From contig OX485805.1 of the NCBI GenBank assembly GCA_950295325.1, positions 53,528,758-53,592,757 on the forward strand: 64,000 nt of DNA, given 5' to 3'. The notes beneath the pieces are model-generated. The model was not told the origin of the DNA. It ran no database searches and worked only from the letters and a program-made list of their open reading frames with translations. The stretch comes from Polytrichum commune (lineage: Eukaryota; Streptophyta; Polytrichopsida; Polytrichales; Polytrichaceae). How positions within the stretch are numbered: position 1 is the stretch's first letter; every line of letters starts with the position of its first letter. Shown one piece after another: positions 18,117 to 29,354 of this stretch. Position numbers and translations under genes: made by a program.

Positions 18117-21100
18117 GTCTATGACGGTGAGTGTTGTCCGGATTACGATTCCGCCGACATCGAGGCGTACATCCCGGATGATTCCTTTAGGCATGACCTT
18201 CCTTTGGTCGGCCATCTTGATGGTAAATGGGGCGGGCTCTATTTTGTCAAGCCCTAGTTTCTTTCTTAAGGTATTAGTGATGATGTTCACTCCTGAGCCA
18301 CCATCGATTAAAACATTTGGAACTCTTCTGTTCTTAACGATCACTGATATCATGGGCATTTCTTCGTCGAACGCCTTTGCTGTTACGTGATATGTAGAGG
18401 TCGGTTTCTCCGTTTCCTCCTCTTGGCTGGTAAGGGCCGCCATTACCCGTTTCTTGCAATAGGGGGCTATCTCTAGCAGCTGCCCTATTGAGATGTTTGC
18501 TTTTGTGTGATTCATCACACTCTCTAAAATTTTATCTACCCTTGCCCGGGTAGTTGTTGGGACGCCTCCCTTCTCGGGGCTCCGTTTCACGGGCTTCTCT
18601 GCCTCTTCTTTTTCTGGGTACCAAGGTGCGAACTCTTCTGGCGTGGGTAGAGCTTCGCCCTCTTCCTCTTGTATTTCATGGATAGTCTTACTCACCTCCC
18701 GGTGGACTTCCCTATTCGCTTTCCATTCTTCACTGTTGGCTCCTATCGGCCTTTCTTCAATCACTTTGTTGCGTTCATTATCCTCGAACGCGTCATCCCT
18801 TTCATCTTCGGAGTTCTCCTCCCTCTTTTGGTGGTCTTCTTGCTCTTCTGAGCTGCCACTGCTTGATTTATCATCGTCATCGCTGTCATCACTTTCACTA
18901 TCTTCTTTGCCTTTCTCAGCTGCGGCCCGTTGGCCTCTGGTCATCACACAAACTGCAGGGGACACTACGTTGGCTCCTACTGCCGGCTTTGTGTTTCTAA
19001 ACCCACTCAACTCCTGTTGGTGTTTAATAAAGTGCGGACAATCCGGTTTCCGGTGCCCCTTCTGATGACAATAGAAACACTCGTCGGGGTTGCCATCTCG
19101 CTGTGGTTCGCCAGTGAACCCAGTTCTCGGCGCTGCCTTGGTGTTGTTATTATCCATCAGGCTCCTGGTATACTCATACCTGTCATGGTTAATAGGTCCT
19201 CTGGGGCCTCCTCGGTAGGGGTATCCATCTTCCCTCCGGTAATCTTGGGTTTTGTAAGGGGAATAACCTTCCCTTCTGAACTCATCTCGGTAGTTGTTGT
19301 TGGGCCTATAGTATGGCCGTTCCTCTCTGCGATATTCATTTCCCCGGTAGGGGCCTCCCGCCTCCCGCCGGTAATCGCTTTCCCTAAAGGGGGATCTTTC
19401 ATCTCTCCGGAACTCTATCCTTGGTTCAAACCGAACCCTTCTTTCATTCATTTCTCGCCTAGGAGTTATCGCTCCTGGCCTCCGATTAGCTTGGGGTTGT
19501 ACTTGGTTTACCCCATATCTCCTATCTCGGGGTCTCCGAGATTCGTGCCTTTCATAAACACACTCGCTTGTGTTGTGTGTTAGGCTGTTGCAGTTGGTGC
19601 ACTGCTTCATTTGACACTCCTGAACATAGTGCCCTTCATTCCGGCATCTTCGACAAATGATGCCTGCTCGAAATTTTCTGCTCCCTAAAGCCAATCCTTC
19701 GATCTCTTCTCTAAGAGTTTTGATATCATCTTTCGTTGACTCGTTCCTCTTACTTTTGGGTTTCCGTTTCTTCTTTCTCCGTTCTTCCTCCGAATCTTCA
19801 CTTGATTCATCACTATCACTGTCGTCGAGGGATCTTCCTTTCCTCATCCGGCCCAGTTCTAACTTCCGGGCGGAAGCCTTAGCCTCTTCCAAATCGTCCG
19901 TTGGCATCAGATCGATGTGTTTGGCGTACTCCTTTTTGAGGCCGTTCAAAAACCATGCTTTCTTAAAATGGTCACTCGGTTGAGGGTGAATTTTTGCTGA
20001 TTCTACCATGACTCTTTCATAAAATTCCTCAACCGTTTCATCCTTCTTTTGTTTAAGGGATCCCAAACTTTCAATCACTTCTCCCTCTGATTTCTTGGTT
20101 CTAAATCTCATAAGAAAAGCGGTACCCAAAGTTGGCCAGTCTGGGAAATGATTCGGGCCGAATTGGGAATACCATTCCAGTGCTCGTTTCTTCAAGGTGA
20201 CTGGAAATAACTGCAATTTGATCGCGTCTGTGTCTTCTTGGTTTGCGAGACACACGTTGTTGAACTCCTGCATATATGTATCAGGATCAGTCTTACCTTT
20301 ATAAGTTGGTAAAGGTACCTTAGTTCTTCTCTGTGGTGCTGCCATGTTGGCCGCGTTGGGTGCACTGTTCCCAACACCAAGTGGGTTGTTGCTATTTACT
20401 GGTGGTGGGCTGACTCCGGCGTTGTTTCCAATACTGGTTGAGTTGTTGCTATTTGTTCGTGGTGGACTGACTCCGGCGTTGTTTCCAGAGCTTTGGAATT
20501 GCTTGAGCCTTTCTTCAAATTTTCTCCTTAGCTCGTCAAATTCTTCTTGACTAATAGGTTTCTTCACTTCTTGGTCCGTGTTGTTGTTGTGGGTGCTTCC
20601 TCCGGAGTAACCGGAGTCCTCGTAACTAAATTGTATTTCAAAATTTCTTTTCAACTCTTCCCAATTCTCTCGTTTGAAAAGGTCTTCTCTTGATGAATCC
20701 TTCCGATGAGTTTTACCTTTCTCAAGTGTCTCTTCTACTGGGGTGTGCGTACCTGAATTTTCCCGTGTGCCTTTTGTTCTCAATACGTAGGTCCCAAGAG
20801 GGGTACCTATTATCAAATCATCCTCATCTTCCTCGTTTTCTCCTTGATTCAAGTGTACATTAGTGGTTTCTTCATCTTCTTTATACGTCTTGCTACTACT
20901 TCCTCCTTCACTCTGACTTCTTTGATGGTTGGTTTTGATGGTATGGGTACCTATTACTGGTGGTTCCGAAGCATTCCTAATGTCTTCTTTTTCTTTAGTC
21001 CTTGGTCGCGTACGCCTCGCGTACCTTTCTTCTCTCTCTCTCTTTTGTTGATCAGTGCGTTTCACGCTGTCTTCTTGGAAGTGCATGCGCTCCACATGCT

Positions 21101-21173
21101 TCCTCTCGGCTTCCCTTTCTCTCGGGGTTGGTGATGTACTTCTTGTACTAGTTGTGTCCTCATGATCAACCAT
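18117..21173 (-). CDS. Tat-like gag with N-terminal half of protease
   Basis: The frame starts at ATG 21173 and runs about 1015 codons to the solo LTR. The charged N-terminus (to about residue 280) is rich in Arg/Glu and has duplicated Asn/Ser-rich linkers with NNAGVSPP (20390-20500). A gag core follows (ALEWYSQFGPNHFPDW, about 20130-20180). A CCHC knuckle (CRRCRNEGHYVQEC) lies near 19630-19665 and a second (CFYCHQKGHRKPDC) near 19050-19085. An acidic stretch precedes the protease, whose active-site loop is VLIDGGSGVNII (about 18270-18310), DGGS rather than the common DTG/DSG. Gag packages the RNA and the protease would cleave the polyprotein. The frame is intact except for the LTR insertion. 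Confidence 0.9.
20390..20505 (-). repeat. Short in-frame duplication in gag linker
   Basis: Direct copies of a segment of about 63 bp encode (G)NNAGVSPPxxNSNN twice, in frame, between the N-terminal domain and the gag core. They look like a small tandem duplication of a flexible linker. Confidence 0.7.
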
Positions 21174-21326
21174 GTACGCTACTGAGAGTGTTTCGGGGTC
21201 ATGTTCTTGGCCGGCTCTCTCAGCTCAGACGCCTCAATGCACCCGTACTTCACCTGTTTGCTTATGGATGATCACTTGGATACAAGTTTGATTTAGGCTC
21301 TCTTTTCTTGTTTCCTTAGTTTGCTT

Positions 21327-21938
21327 CTATTCCAGTTCTAAGTTTCCTACCCTACCGTTCAGTCCACCATACAAAGGTAAAAACACTTTTCTAACGTAGA
21401 GATCATACAATAACCCCTCCTGTTTATAGTGGTATCCTCGATGCTTGGTTGCTCCCAAGGCATGGGCATAAATACCTTCACCTCCGTTATTCCACACCTT
21501 GGAATAGATTAACGCCTGTAGTTCCTCCGGTAATTCCTCAATGTTTCTCTCAAATTGAGACCGGTAAGTAAAACCTATTTCCTTTTCTTTAAACAATTGC
21601 CATGTTTTGTCTTCGTAGTATTTTTGCATGTCCCACATCAAGTCGTGGAATTTCTTCGTTCCTTCCCATTTTCTCAAGGTTGTTTTATCGGTGTTATACT
21701 TTGGATAATCCCATGGCCACCTGCCTCGGATTGAGATTTCTTGTTGTTTAGAGTTATCTTCTTCTCCTTCTCTATTTTCCTGCACAATAAATCCGCGTAA
21801 ATTGAATTGTTCAAGTCTCCGCTGTACCGCCCTTTCTATACGGTCTTGTTTCCGAGGTCCAAATGTTTCTGCCCACTTTCGTTGTTCATTTGCCTCCCGT
21901 TGGCTTCTCCCATTATATAGGTAATACAAGTTCTCCAT
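21327..21938 (-). CDS. Extra ORF between primer-binding site and gag (ORF1)
   Basis: This intact 203-codon frame starts at ATG 21938, 95 bp after the primer-binding site, and ends 153 bp before gag. The protein is charged and aromatic-rich (RWPWDYPKYN, HDLMWDMQKYYEDKTW, LQALIYSKVWNNGGEGIYA). I recognise no domain, zinc finger or membrane segment. Ogre-type Tat elements are known for an additional ORF of unknown function at this position, and this fits that arrangement. How gag would be translated downstream of it (splicing, reinitiation) is not shown by the sequence. Confidence 0.75.
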   Translation of the reverse strand: MENLYYLYNGRSQREANEQRKWAETFGPRKQDRIERAVQRRLEQFNLRGFIVQENREGEEDNSKQQEISIRGRWPWDYPKYNTDKTTLRKWEGTKKFHDLMWDMQKYYEDKTWQLFKEKEIGFTYRSQFERNIEELPEELQALIYSKVWNNGGEGIYAHALGATKHRGYHYKQEGLLYDLYVRKVFLPLYGGLNGRVGNLELE

Positions 21939-22032
21939 TCATGTTTTCCTGCCATCCAACTTTCCCAAAATATTTTGTAGTTTGTAATTCAGATATCCTA
22001 CTCTAGGTGAGTGTAACACCCATGTGGCGAAA

Positions 22033-22050
22033 TCCCCAGCATGGTCGCCA
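22033..22050 (-). other. Primer-binding site of the Tat-like element
   Basis: The minus strand reads TGGCGACCATGCTGGGGA, three bases inside the 5' LTR end. This TGGCG...GGGGA form matches the kind of site used by Tat/Athila/Ogre elements (tRNA-Asp or tRNA-Arg types). The exact tRNA is not determined here. Confidence 0.8.
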
Positions 22051-23160
22051 AAATGTCGAGGTCACCTTCAAACCCTCAGCAAACTTAGACGGTGTAACCC
22101 GCTGCTGACCGGTTTACATGGAAGTTACTCCCACCAAAATTAGACCTTCATTAGGTTTCCCATTTCTGGTGAAGGTGTTTGCACTCATATAATCTTAATT
22201 TTGTGATACATAATCTTAATGCTCTTTTGAATCCTCAAGGACAAATTGACCTAAGTTTTCAAGTTTATGTTCCCCGAAATCTAATGTCAAGGTTAGGTGT
22301 TCCTAAACCTTTATTAGATTTCGCATCTTATATGGATTTAGTAACATAATCCTTTTTCTAATCAAGAGCCCTTTATAAATCTCTAAGGATAAAGTGTCCA
22401 AGTCTTTAAGTTTATATTCCCCGAAACCCTAATGTCAAGGTTAAGTGTTTTAGGGAGAACATCGTTCATACATACAATATCTTTCATGGTATGAACGGTC
22501 GTAAAAGATTCTTATTCCATTCAAGAACATGCATTTATGAAAAGGTTACAACTCTTTTGAAAGTCAAATCATACTCCCTCACTAAAGTTTCATCTCAAGA
22601 TTTCATTCCATATCCAAGTTCTAGTATCCACATAATTTCTCATAAAGTGCTTTCATCTAATGTTTGTTCCGTATTCAAGTAATATTCCTCATGATTTTTA
22701 GAGTTTTCTTTAAATCTTCGAGATAGAGTTTTTAACGAGTTGAAATCCTAAACTTGAGTTGATATGTTGACGGGGTCCAATTTGCCGGCCGCATTCCGAT
22801 GCATCAAGTTGAAATGATTCCGTGGTTGATACTCTCCACGTCGCGTCCAACTCGTTCTCTAAGTCATGATTCTACTTCACCACTTTAACTCAAACTATCC
22901 CTAATCAATCTCAAGTGGCTTTAGATGTCCCTTTCGGCCTTGCCTCATGTTAATCCTTTGATTATTTCCAAATTGGCCTTCAAACTAAATAATTTCCATG
23001 TTTCACCAATGTTTCAAAGTCCTTCCGAGTATTGAATTTCCAAAAATCCTAAATACATATGGATCTTTTGATCCTCTCCGTGTTGAAGAGACACTATGAT
23101 TATCTATTCTTCAAGTCCGAAATCTTTCTAAGGATTTTCAATTCCTTTAAGCCTTTGAGT

Positions 23161-23312
23161 TCCGGGGATAATATTTCAATCCCTAATCCCGTTGTGCCTT
23201 CAAATGCGAGGATTATAATCCTTTAAGTTTTTGAGTTCCGGGGATAATATTTCAATCCCTAATCCCGTTGTGCCTTCAAATGCGAGGATTACAATCCTTT
23301 AAGTTTCCGAAC
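23161..23312. repeat. 76-bp tandem duplication in the LTR
   Basis: Two nearly identical 76-bp units start TTCCGGGGATAATATTTC at 23161 and 23237. A partial unit precedes them, and a related 34-bp pair with GGATATGTTTGATCCTTT follows at 23317 and 23351. They lie just downstream of the TATA box in the sense direction, in the presumed R/U5 part. Confidence 0.9.
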
Positions 23313-23445
23313 GTGAGGATATGTTTGATCCTTTAAGTCTTCGAGAGCTAGGATATGTTTGATCCTTTAGGTCTTCAAGCTCGTCGTCCTCCACCTCAGA
23401 TAGTTCGCTTTATAATGAGGTGCTTTAGGGGCCATATGTGGCCCC

Positions 23446-23453
23446 TTTATATA
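23446..23453 (-). promoter_or_regulatory. TATA box of the Tat-like LTR
   Basis: The minus strand reads CCTATATAAAGGGG, a strong plant TATA context, about 1.4 kb upstream of the primer-binding site. It is followed at once by a near-palindrome (GGGGCCATATGTGGCCCC, 23428-23445). Transcription would run toward lower coordinates, as required for this element. Confidence 0.75.
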
Positions 23454-24207
23454 GGCTTGGAAATCAAAGGATTTAAAGATGTGGCGGTTAAGCCTCTAAA
23501 TGTCTGTATTTACTAATTTTAGCCCTGTATATCCTCTCAGTCTAAATACATCCCTGACAGATCTATAATTAGACTGTCGCGTGCTTAAAATAGATCTACC
23601 CAAGAAGTACATACGAGCATGTCTCATCCGCTTAGATGTGTCAATTGGTAGTTATACCCCTTTCATCCATTCATCCTAAAGTTTCTTCCTCATTCATTTA
23701 CGGTTAGCTATAGTCATCCAAAATTGGTCATCCATGATGTCCTTTCATCTGCCCTTCGGGTTCATGCTCTCCCGACCCCTTACTAATCCTACTCACGGTC
23801 CCACTAAGTAGTATAATGCCCTCGGCCACCTCACCTACTAGTGGCCTCCCTTCTACTAATAGTCCTTCCTTTCACTAATAGCCTATCTCTCTCACTAATG
23901 GCTAAGCTTAGCTGGAGGCCCATGTATAAAGTTACTGTTTCCACCTTCTCACTCAAAGCCGAGCTGGCTCCTTCTCTCGGGCTGGTAGCTCCTCCCTCCA
24001 CGTGGCACGTCCGACCAGCTCCTCTCCTCGCTCGGCTCCCGGTCACCTCCTTGCGTCCGCCGGCCTCCAGTCTCGTCGCTCCAACTGCTCTCCTGTTTTC
24101 GCTGTCTGTTTGGTCAAATTACTCCTTCTCCTCAGATCTCAGTCCTCCCTTTGCTCTTGTTGCAGCTTCAATGGCGAGTTCTGTGACCCTACAGGGCCCA
24201 CCAAGAT

Positions 24208-25148
24208 TGTCGCAACCCTTGCTAGCAAGCTTTAACTTAATTTAACCGATACCCAACTCTAGCAAGTGTCACGAGCGCTAACCTGCACATCCCACGCACA
24301 TGCATAATTAGCTCTCCATACTACGGACCTCCAAGCTCATGGCTTGGTCACCAAACCTTCCTACACATGCATTCGGGACTCTCCCCTTAGTAGGTAGCCG
24401 ATGGTTAGATGTGGACTTTCATTCATGAAAGTCTATTCTTGAGTTGATCATCATGTTGCCAAAGCAACACTACAACAACCCGAAGCATAGTTGCCAAGTA
24501 TGCTCTAGGTGGGGTTGGTCGGCAAAGCCGCCTCACCCATATGAGCCTCTAGGACTTTGGGCAGGGCCCCCACCCCACCGTCAAGAAACCTTTTGTCTCT
24601 CTCCTAAGGGTTGGGGCCAAGTAGACATTTTCCCTTAGTTGTTGGGGTTAAAAGTCCCCAACAGCTTCAGACCACCATAACTTCTTCCCATGATCTTCGA
24701 TGTATCAAGCAACCATTCTATTGGCATTTACTCGTTGCGTAGATGCCGATGGATCCCTCACTTGCGCCATTCAAGCAAGTATTGAGGAAGTTATGGTTGT
24801 TCAAACCTAGGCAGTCCCAGACGCCACTCCTATGTCAATGTTGTCCCAAGGCGCTATCCCAGGACAACACCCCACTCAAATTGCTATATCCCCTAACTCA
24901 CACCTCTGATTGAGGTGTTTTTAAGTATTCTAGACTTCTGACGGCATAAGCTACTCATAATTCATGGCCTAACCCTCGTGACTCCTAGTCTTGGTGGGTG
25001 GGAGGCGTTTTCAACGCCCGGGGCCCTCACCCACACTAAGATCACTTGGGCCCTCTCACCAATTGGCGCCACAAGTCTGGGGTGTCACTCTGGGGTCCTC
25101 CTTGTGTCCATGGTGTTGTGGGCACTTCTCATGGAGAGGTGCGCAACA
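24208..25148 (-). mobile_element. Old solo LTR of the chromovirus family
   Basis: This 941-bp, clearly diverged copy of the 975-bp LTR begins TGTCGCAACCCTTGCTAGC and ends GCGCAACA. The perfect 5-bp target duplication AAGAT lies at 24203-24207 and 25149-25153. It carries many substitutions and small deletions relative to the other copies (for example the palindrome region near 24850 is decayed), so it is the oldest copy in the window. Confidence 0.92.
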
Positions 25149-25153
25149 AAGAT

Positions 25154-28100
25154 GACCCACTTGATTTCCTTCATTACAAAGTTTACTTCAGTTGGAATTC
25201 TATTTTTTTGATTCATGAGAGGTTAAAAATCCGTTTTGTCCAATTTTTAGCCAGTTTTCATTTTTGTAATGTAAATTTTAGGTCTCTTCCAACTTAGAAC
25301 CAAAAACCATTTTCTTGAGCATGAGTTAAATTTGGCTTGAATGGCCGCCACTGGTTGAGTCCGAGGATTCTTAACCCCTCTAATATTCAACAACTTTAAA
25401 CACTCTAGGACTAGAGGATCAACAACTTCAACTTTCGTGCATTATCTAACAATTAGCATTAACAAAAAGAATGTTATATCAATCTAGTGTTACACACTTA
25501 CAAAATGAACACAAACACATTTTGTTGGTCCTCATAGGCACCTACACCATTTGAAACCATAAATATATAAATGATTAAATATAAAATAGGGCACAATCAA
25601 CATTGCAAATTACACAACATTCACATTTCAAAAAAATCACACAACGTTAGGTTCCTCATCCTCGAAGTCCACATGTCCGGTGAGAGAGCGTCCGGGATGC
25701 GAAAACAAATACCTATATTTGGTGTTGTTTTCCCAAATCGCCAATGCCTCATTGAAAATGTCATGACAACTTTGAATTGGCCCCTCCAATACAACTCTTA
25801 ACACATTCTCCAAATTTCTCTGGCAACCATCATATTCCTATGTTTTGTCTTTAATCAAAATTTCCATTGAAAATGTTAATTCACAAGTCGTTGTACTAAC
25901 ACATTGCACTCTAACAATCTTAGCAAGAACTATCAAATTCTCATACTTCACATTTGAAGTAGCATTCCAAGTTATCATTGTCCATAAATCCTCGATTAAA
26001 ACTCTTATCCAACCAATTAGTTGTTGCTTGTAGTTTAAATGAAAAAACCTCCCTCTTAATTAACTGCAATAGAAATTATCAAAGGAGGAATTTTCCTCCC
26101 ATTAAGTTCTGGCTCAATACTATACTTAGCAGATAACAACTCTAAATCAATCACATCCTAGTTAGTTAAACCTATTTGAAGTGAATGTATAATGGTCGTA
26201 TCCGATATAGGAAAATCAATCATAATGTGATTATCATCCAATTTGTTTTCTATGGCTTCACATATGGCCAAAGTAAATTGCTTTTGGAAAGCCAAAACAT
26301 TCAATAAATCTTGTTATGTTCTATCTCATTGTTGAAGTTAGAGCATTAGGTTGCTCATAGTCATAGGATTGTGATTATTAAAGCTATAAGAATGAATAAA
26401 TTTGAATAATTTCATATGGTCTATTTAGCAAATCTATATTAAATCTACAAAAAAATTAAAATTAATAAATTCATATTCAACCTACATAAATTCGCAAAGC
26501 CGTCTCAAGGATAGAACCTTTTGAACTCCATTAAGGGGGGTCTATTGATATTGGAGTGCTAAGTGAGAATCACCACAAAATCAACCTCATTGTGGGTAAG
26601 GATCTTTTATTAAATGAAGTTGTTGTTCCTCTTATGTGGATCACTTCTTACACCACCTCGTTGAGTTAACACATTCCTAATTAGCCATTGTGATTGGCCA
26701 AAGTTGATGCTCTTCTAAAAATGTTCTTGCATCCTTCTTAGACCACTATTATGAATGTTCAAAGTGGACCAGGTGTTATTTTATACTTAATGCCGCATAT
26801 GATTAATCGCTTTTAACAATGACTTACTCAATAGCATTGTTGCACTCACTTGTTAACGACTTCAAGATAAAAAATAGGTGTCACCAAAAGGAAGGTATTA
26901 CTTTAAGGCCTCACATAACATTATCTAGATGAGTATGTACGTTGGGTAGGGTTGGAATTAAACCAGATTGTATTTGAAATTATGCTTTGTCTATTCTCAC
27001 ATCAAAGCATTGCAATAACATATTCAAGCTGAAAAAAGTAAGGTGTAGCAATGTTTTGATATTATTAGAATGAAATGGATGATAACAATTGAATAATGTT
27101 ATGCAATATTTTATACTGTATGAGGGATTTTTTCATTTTTAAGATCATCTATAAACTCTAAAAGGTTCTTGTGATTTCTGAGACTAACAAGCTCACATTA
27201 CATCAATGACAAAAAACCTGACACTAAATTGGGCGATAGTGAATGTTTTTTGGTTCAATAAAAAATCAAAGTTTTTGTGTGGTGTATGTCTGTGTGATAA
27301 GTTGGAGTCTTAACCCAAAATATATAGATCACATCTATTTAGAATCTCCATTATATTAGATGTATGTGTGTGAATGGGGTTTGCATGTAGGAAAACGTCT
27401 CCATTCACAACTTTTCTAGAGAAACATTATTTTAGGTTTGAAAGTTCTTGTTGATAGTTATTTTATTGAGAAAACAAATTTACCGTTAAAAGGTTGGCTA
27501 TGAATCCAAAGGACAAAATAAAATCAAGATAACAACACTAATCCACTTTTCAAAATCATAGTGGAGTATACATTAGGAGAGAGGAAATTATCATATATTT
27601 TGTATCATAATTTGTCCTTCAAAATTTGTTGCTTTTCAAAAAGGACCTTCGACTAATGCTAAGGGGGTTACAGTGATGATGTGGAGACTGATTTTTGGCC
27701 TTCAAAAACATCAAAGGATGGCCTCTACCAAACGGTAAAACTACAGAGCTCTTCATGTGACATATATAAATCAACCCTTTTCACACTAGTGGGCGCTTGC
27801 AGAGGGGAGTACATAAGATGAGCAAAGCCTGCATTCGAATAGCCACTTCAGATTGACATCTCCTTCCTTTCTTTCAGTCTTTTGCTCCTCTGAAAAACGG
27901 GTGAGAAACTCCCAAAGCCTCTTGATCTAGAGTGGCAAAGATCAGAGTAACCTAGTTCTGTGATTCTGCTCTCTTTCTTGTCAGATTCACTTGAAGCTAT
28001 GGCCTGTCATGTGAAGTTCACAAAGAGGTGATCTAGAATTGCAGAACATGGCGACTCGCTCTGTGCTATGAGTTTTTGTACCTTCTGCTCTGCTTGCACT

Positions 28101-28192
28101 GATTACAGTCTGATCTGTAATTGACTAGAATTGCTGACATGCAGGGGAGTGGTACTGAATTAATTGTACAGAGTCCAGCAAACAGAGCTAGA
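25154..28192. other. AT-rich interval with one decayed open stretch
   Basis: No intact gene is seen. On the minus strand about 25840-25642 there is a protein-like stretch (LENVLRVVLEGP, then ALAIWENNTKYRYLFSHPG and an acidic end EDEEP) ending at a TGA; its upstream frame is stopped. It may be the end of a decayed transposase, but I do not recognise the family. The rest is AT-rich and featureless to about 27780, then more GC-balanced up to the CACTA border. Confidence 0.4.
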
Positions 28193-28300
28193 CACTACTA
28201 GAATATTCAAGACTTAATGTCTCAAAGAATGTCTCAAAGAATGTCTTGGCTATCTAACCGAGAAATGTCTCAGAAGGTGTCAAAAAGCCGCTCACTCAAT
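28193..28300. repeat. CACTA left terminus and subterminal repeats
   Basis: The CACTACTAG terminus is followed by repeated (A)ATGTCTC motifs near 28219, 28229, 28240 and 28266. These are the expected binding sites of the second transposon protein. Confidence 0.85.
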
Positions 28301-28454
28301 ACCTTTACTATTCCTAGTGAAAACAAAAAGCACGTTACAAAAGAGCACACCTACTATTCACCCTATCATTCTCCTTTTAGCTAGCTTCAAGAAGCCTACC
28401 CAGGGTTGTGTAAGTAGGGCGCTCTTGGAATCCTCTAAAACGATGGTAAATTAC

Positions 28455-28720
28455 CTGAAGTCTTCAACTTCAACCCTTGCATGTCAGAGTCTAGGGAGTT
28501 CTGGTCACGAGAAATACAGGTAATTTTCTAGCTTCACAGCAGGTGGCTAGGATTTTTCAAACTTTACCTGGAAGTGGGCCTAGAGAAGTCTTCAACTTCA
28601 ACCGGTGCATGTCAGAGTCTAGTGAGTTCTGCCAGGAAATACAGATAATTTTCTGCCTTCACAGTTGGTGGCTAGGATTTTTCAAACTTTACCTGGAAGC
28701 TAGTGGGCCTAGAGAGTGCA
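28455..28720. repeat. Tandem repeat of about 125 bp inside the CACTA left arm
   Basis: Two copies, offset by 123-128 bp, share AAGTCTTCAACTTCAACC, CATGTCAGAGTCTAG and GGTGGCTAGGATTTTTC. The second copy ends near 28720. No coding function is apparent. Confidence 0.85.
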
Positions 28721-29354
28721 AATTTCATCGGTTGATATCCCCCGTTTCCTAATGTATTTTGGCAATTACGTGACATTTCTTTTCTCATTTGATGAAATTT
28801 CCTAGATTGTCTAAAATGTGCCGGTTTTGTTTTTTTGTGGTGGATATTCATTCCCTCCTCATTTTTTTCCCTTTAAGTTTCATTGTCATTCTTTCCTTTT
28901 TTTTCAAGTGTTCAGGGTTAAAGAACGTAAGCATTCACTCTCTATTATTTGTGTAAATAATAACCCTAGGAGGAGTTGAACCCGGCTAAGCCCCTATCAT
29001 CTTAGGGCCACGGATGTAGCCTTCAAAAATTACAAGATCCACGAAGGTTCTAGTATTTTGCGGAGGATGATTAGTATTGAAAGTCGAGGAAATTTGTGTA
29101 CCATTGTGTTAGTATCAACCGCCCCAAACGAACAAAACACATGACTAACACTCGGTGTTTTAGGATAACTCAAACAAAAAGAGGACTCACCTTAAAAAAA
29201 CCGAATTTGTTGTTATTCTTCCAGTGTGGGACATTGTCATTGATAATGTTACCTGCCCTCTTATTTGGCCTTGCAAGGCAATTTGCAGCTAACTATGCAC
29301 TTTCCAAATAACAATTGCTTTTCACTCTCACTAAGATAGGGTATAGATGACCTG

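Larger units (their letters stand above)
1281..24207 (-). mobile_element. Large Tat/Ogre-like Ty3/gypsy LTR retrotransposon (limits approximate)
   Basis: A single minus-strand element reads, from high to low coordinates: 5' LTR (from about 24.2 kb down to 22054), primer-binding site 22033-22050, an extra ORF (21938-21327), gag-protease (21173-16569), RT/RNase H (16568-15064), an expanded zinc-module array and integrase (15063 to about 9600), and a pol tail ending at 2104. An ORF upstream of gag, this type of primer-binding site, the conserved DWR...YL segment before the zinc module and the absence of a chromodomain all fit the Tat/Ogre group. The coding sequence is broken by a chromovirus (2206-9252), a solo LTR (17144-18116) and two in-frame stops (16569-16571, 14391-14393). 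The 3' LTR was not found, so the outer ends are uncertain. Confidence 0.85.
22054..24207 (-). repeat. 5' LTR of the Tat-like element (outer end undefined)
   Basis: The inner end reads ...CGACA on the sense strand, next to the primer-binding site. The region has no coding frame and contains internal repeats: a 76-bp tandem pair (23161-23312), a 34-bp pair (23317-23385) and a diverged repeat at about 22200-22460. A TATA box sits at 23446-23453. The outer boundary could not be fixed because the matching 3' LTR is not visible and a solo LTR lies at 24208. An LTR of 2 kb or more would be normal for this group. Confidence 0.65.

Noticed and set aside
18643-19583. Plus-strand ORFs of 140-217 codons opposite gag
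   Set aside because: They are complements of the Arg/Glu- and Ser-rich gag coding region; the hydrophobic, Ser/Leu-rich translations are typical antisense shadows.
27999-28060. ATG-started short stretch before the CACTA element as a gene start
   Set aside because: The frame closes quickly and no downstream exons with recognisable protein sequence were seen on either side of the transposon.
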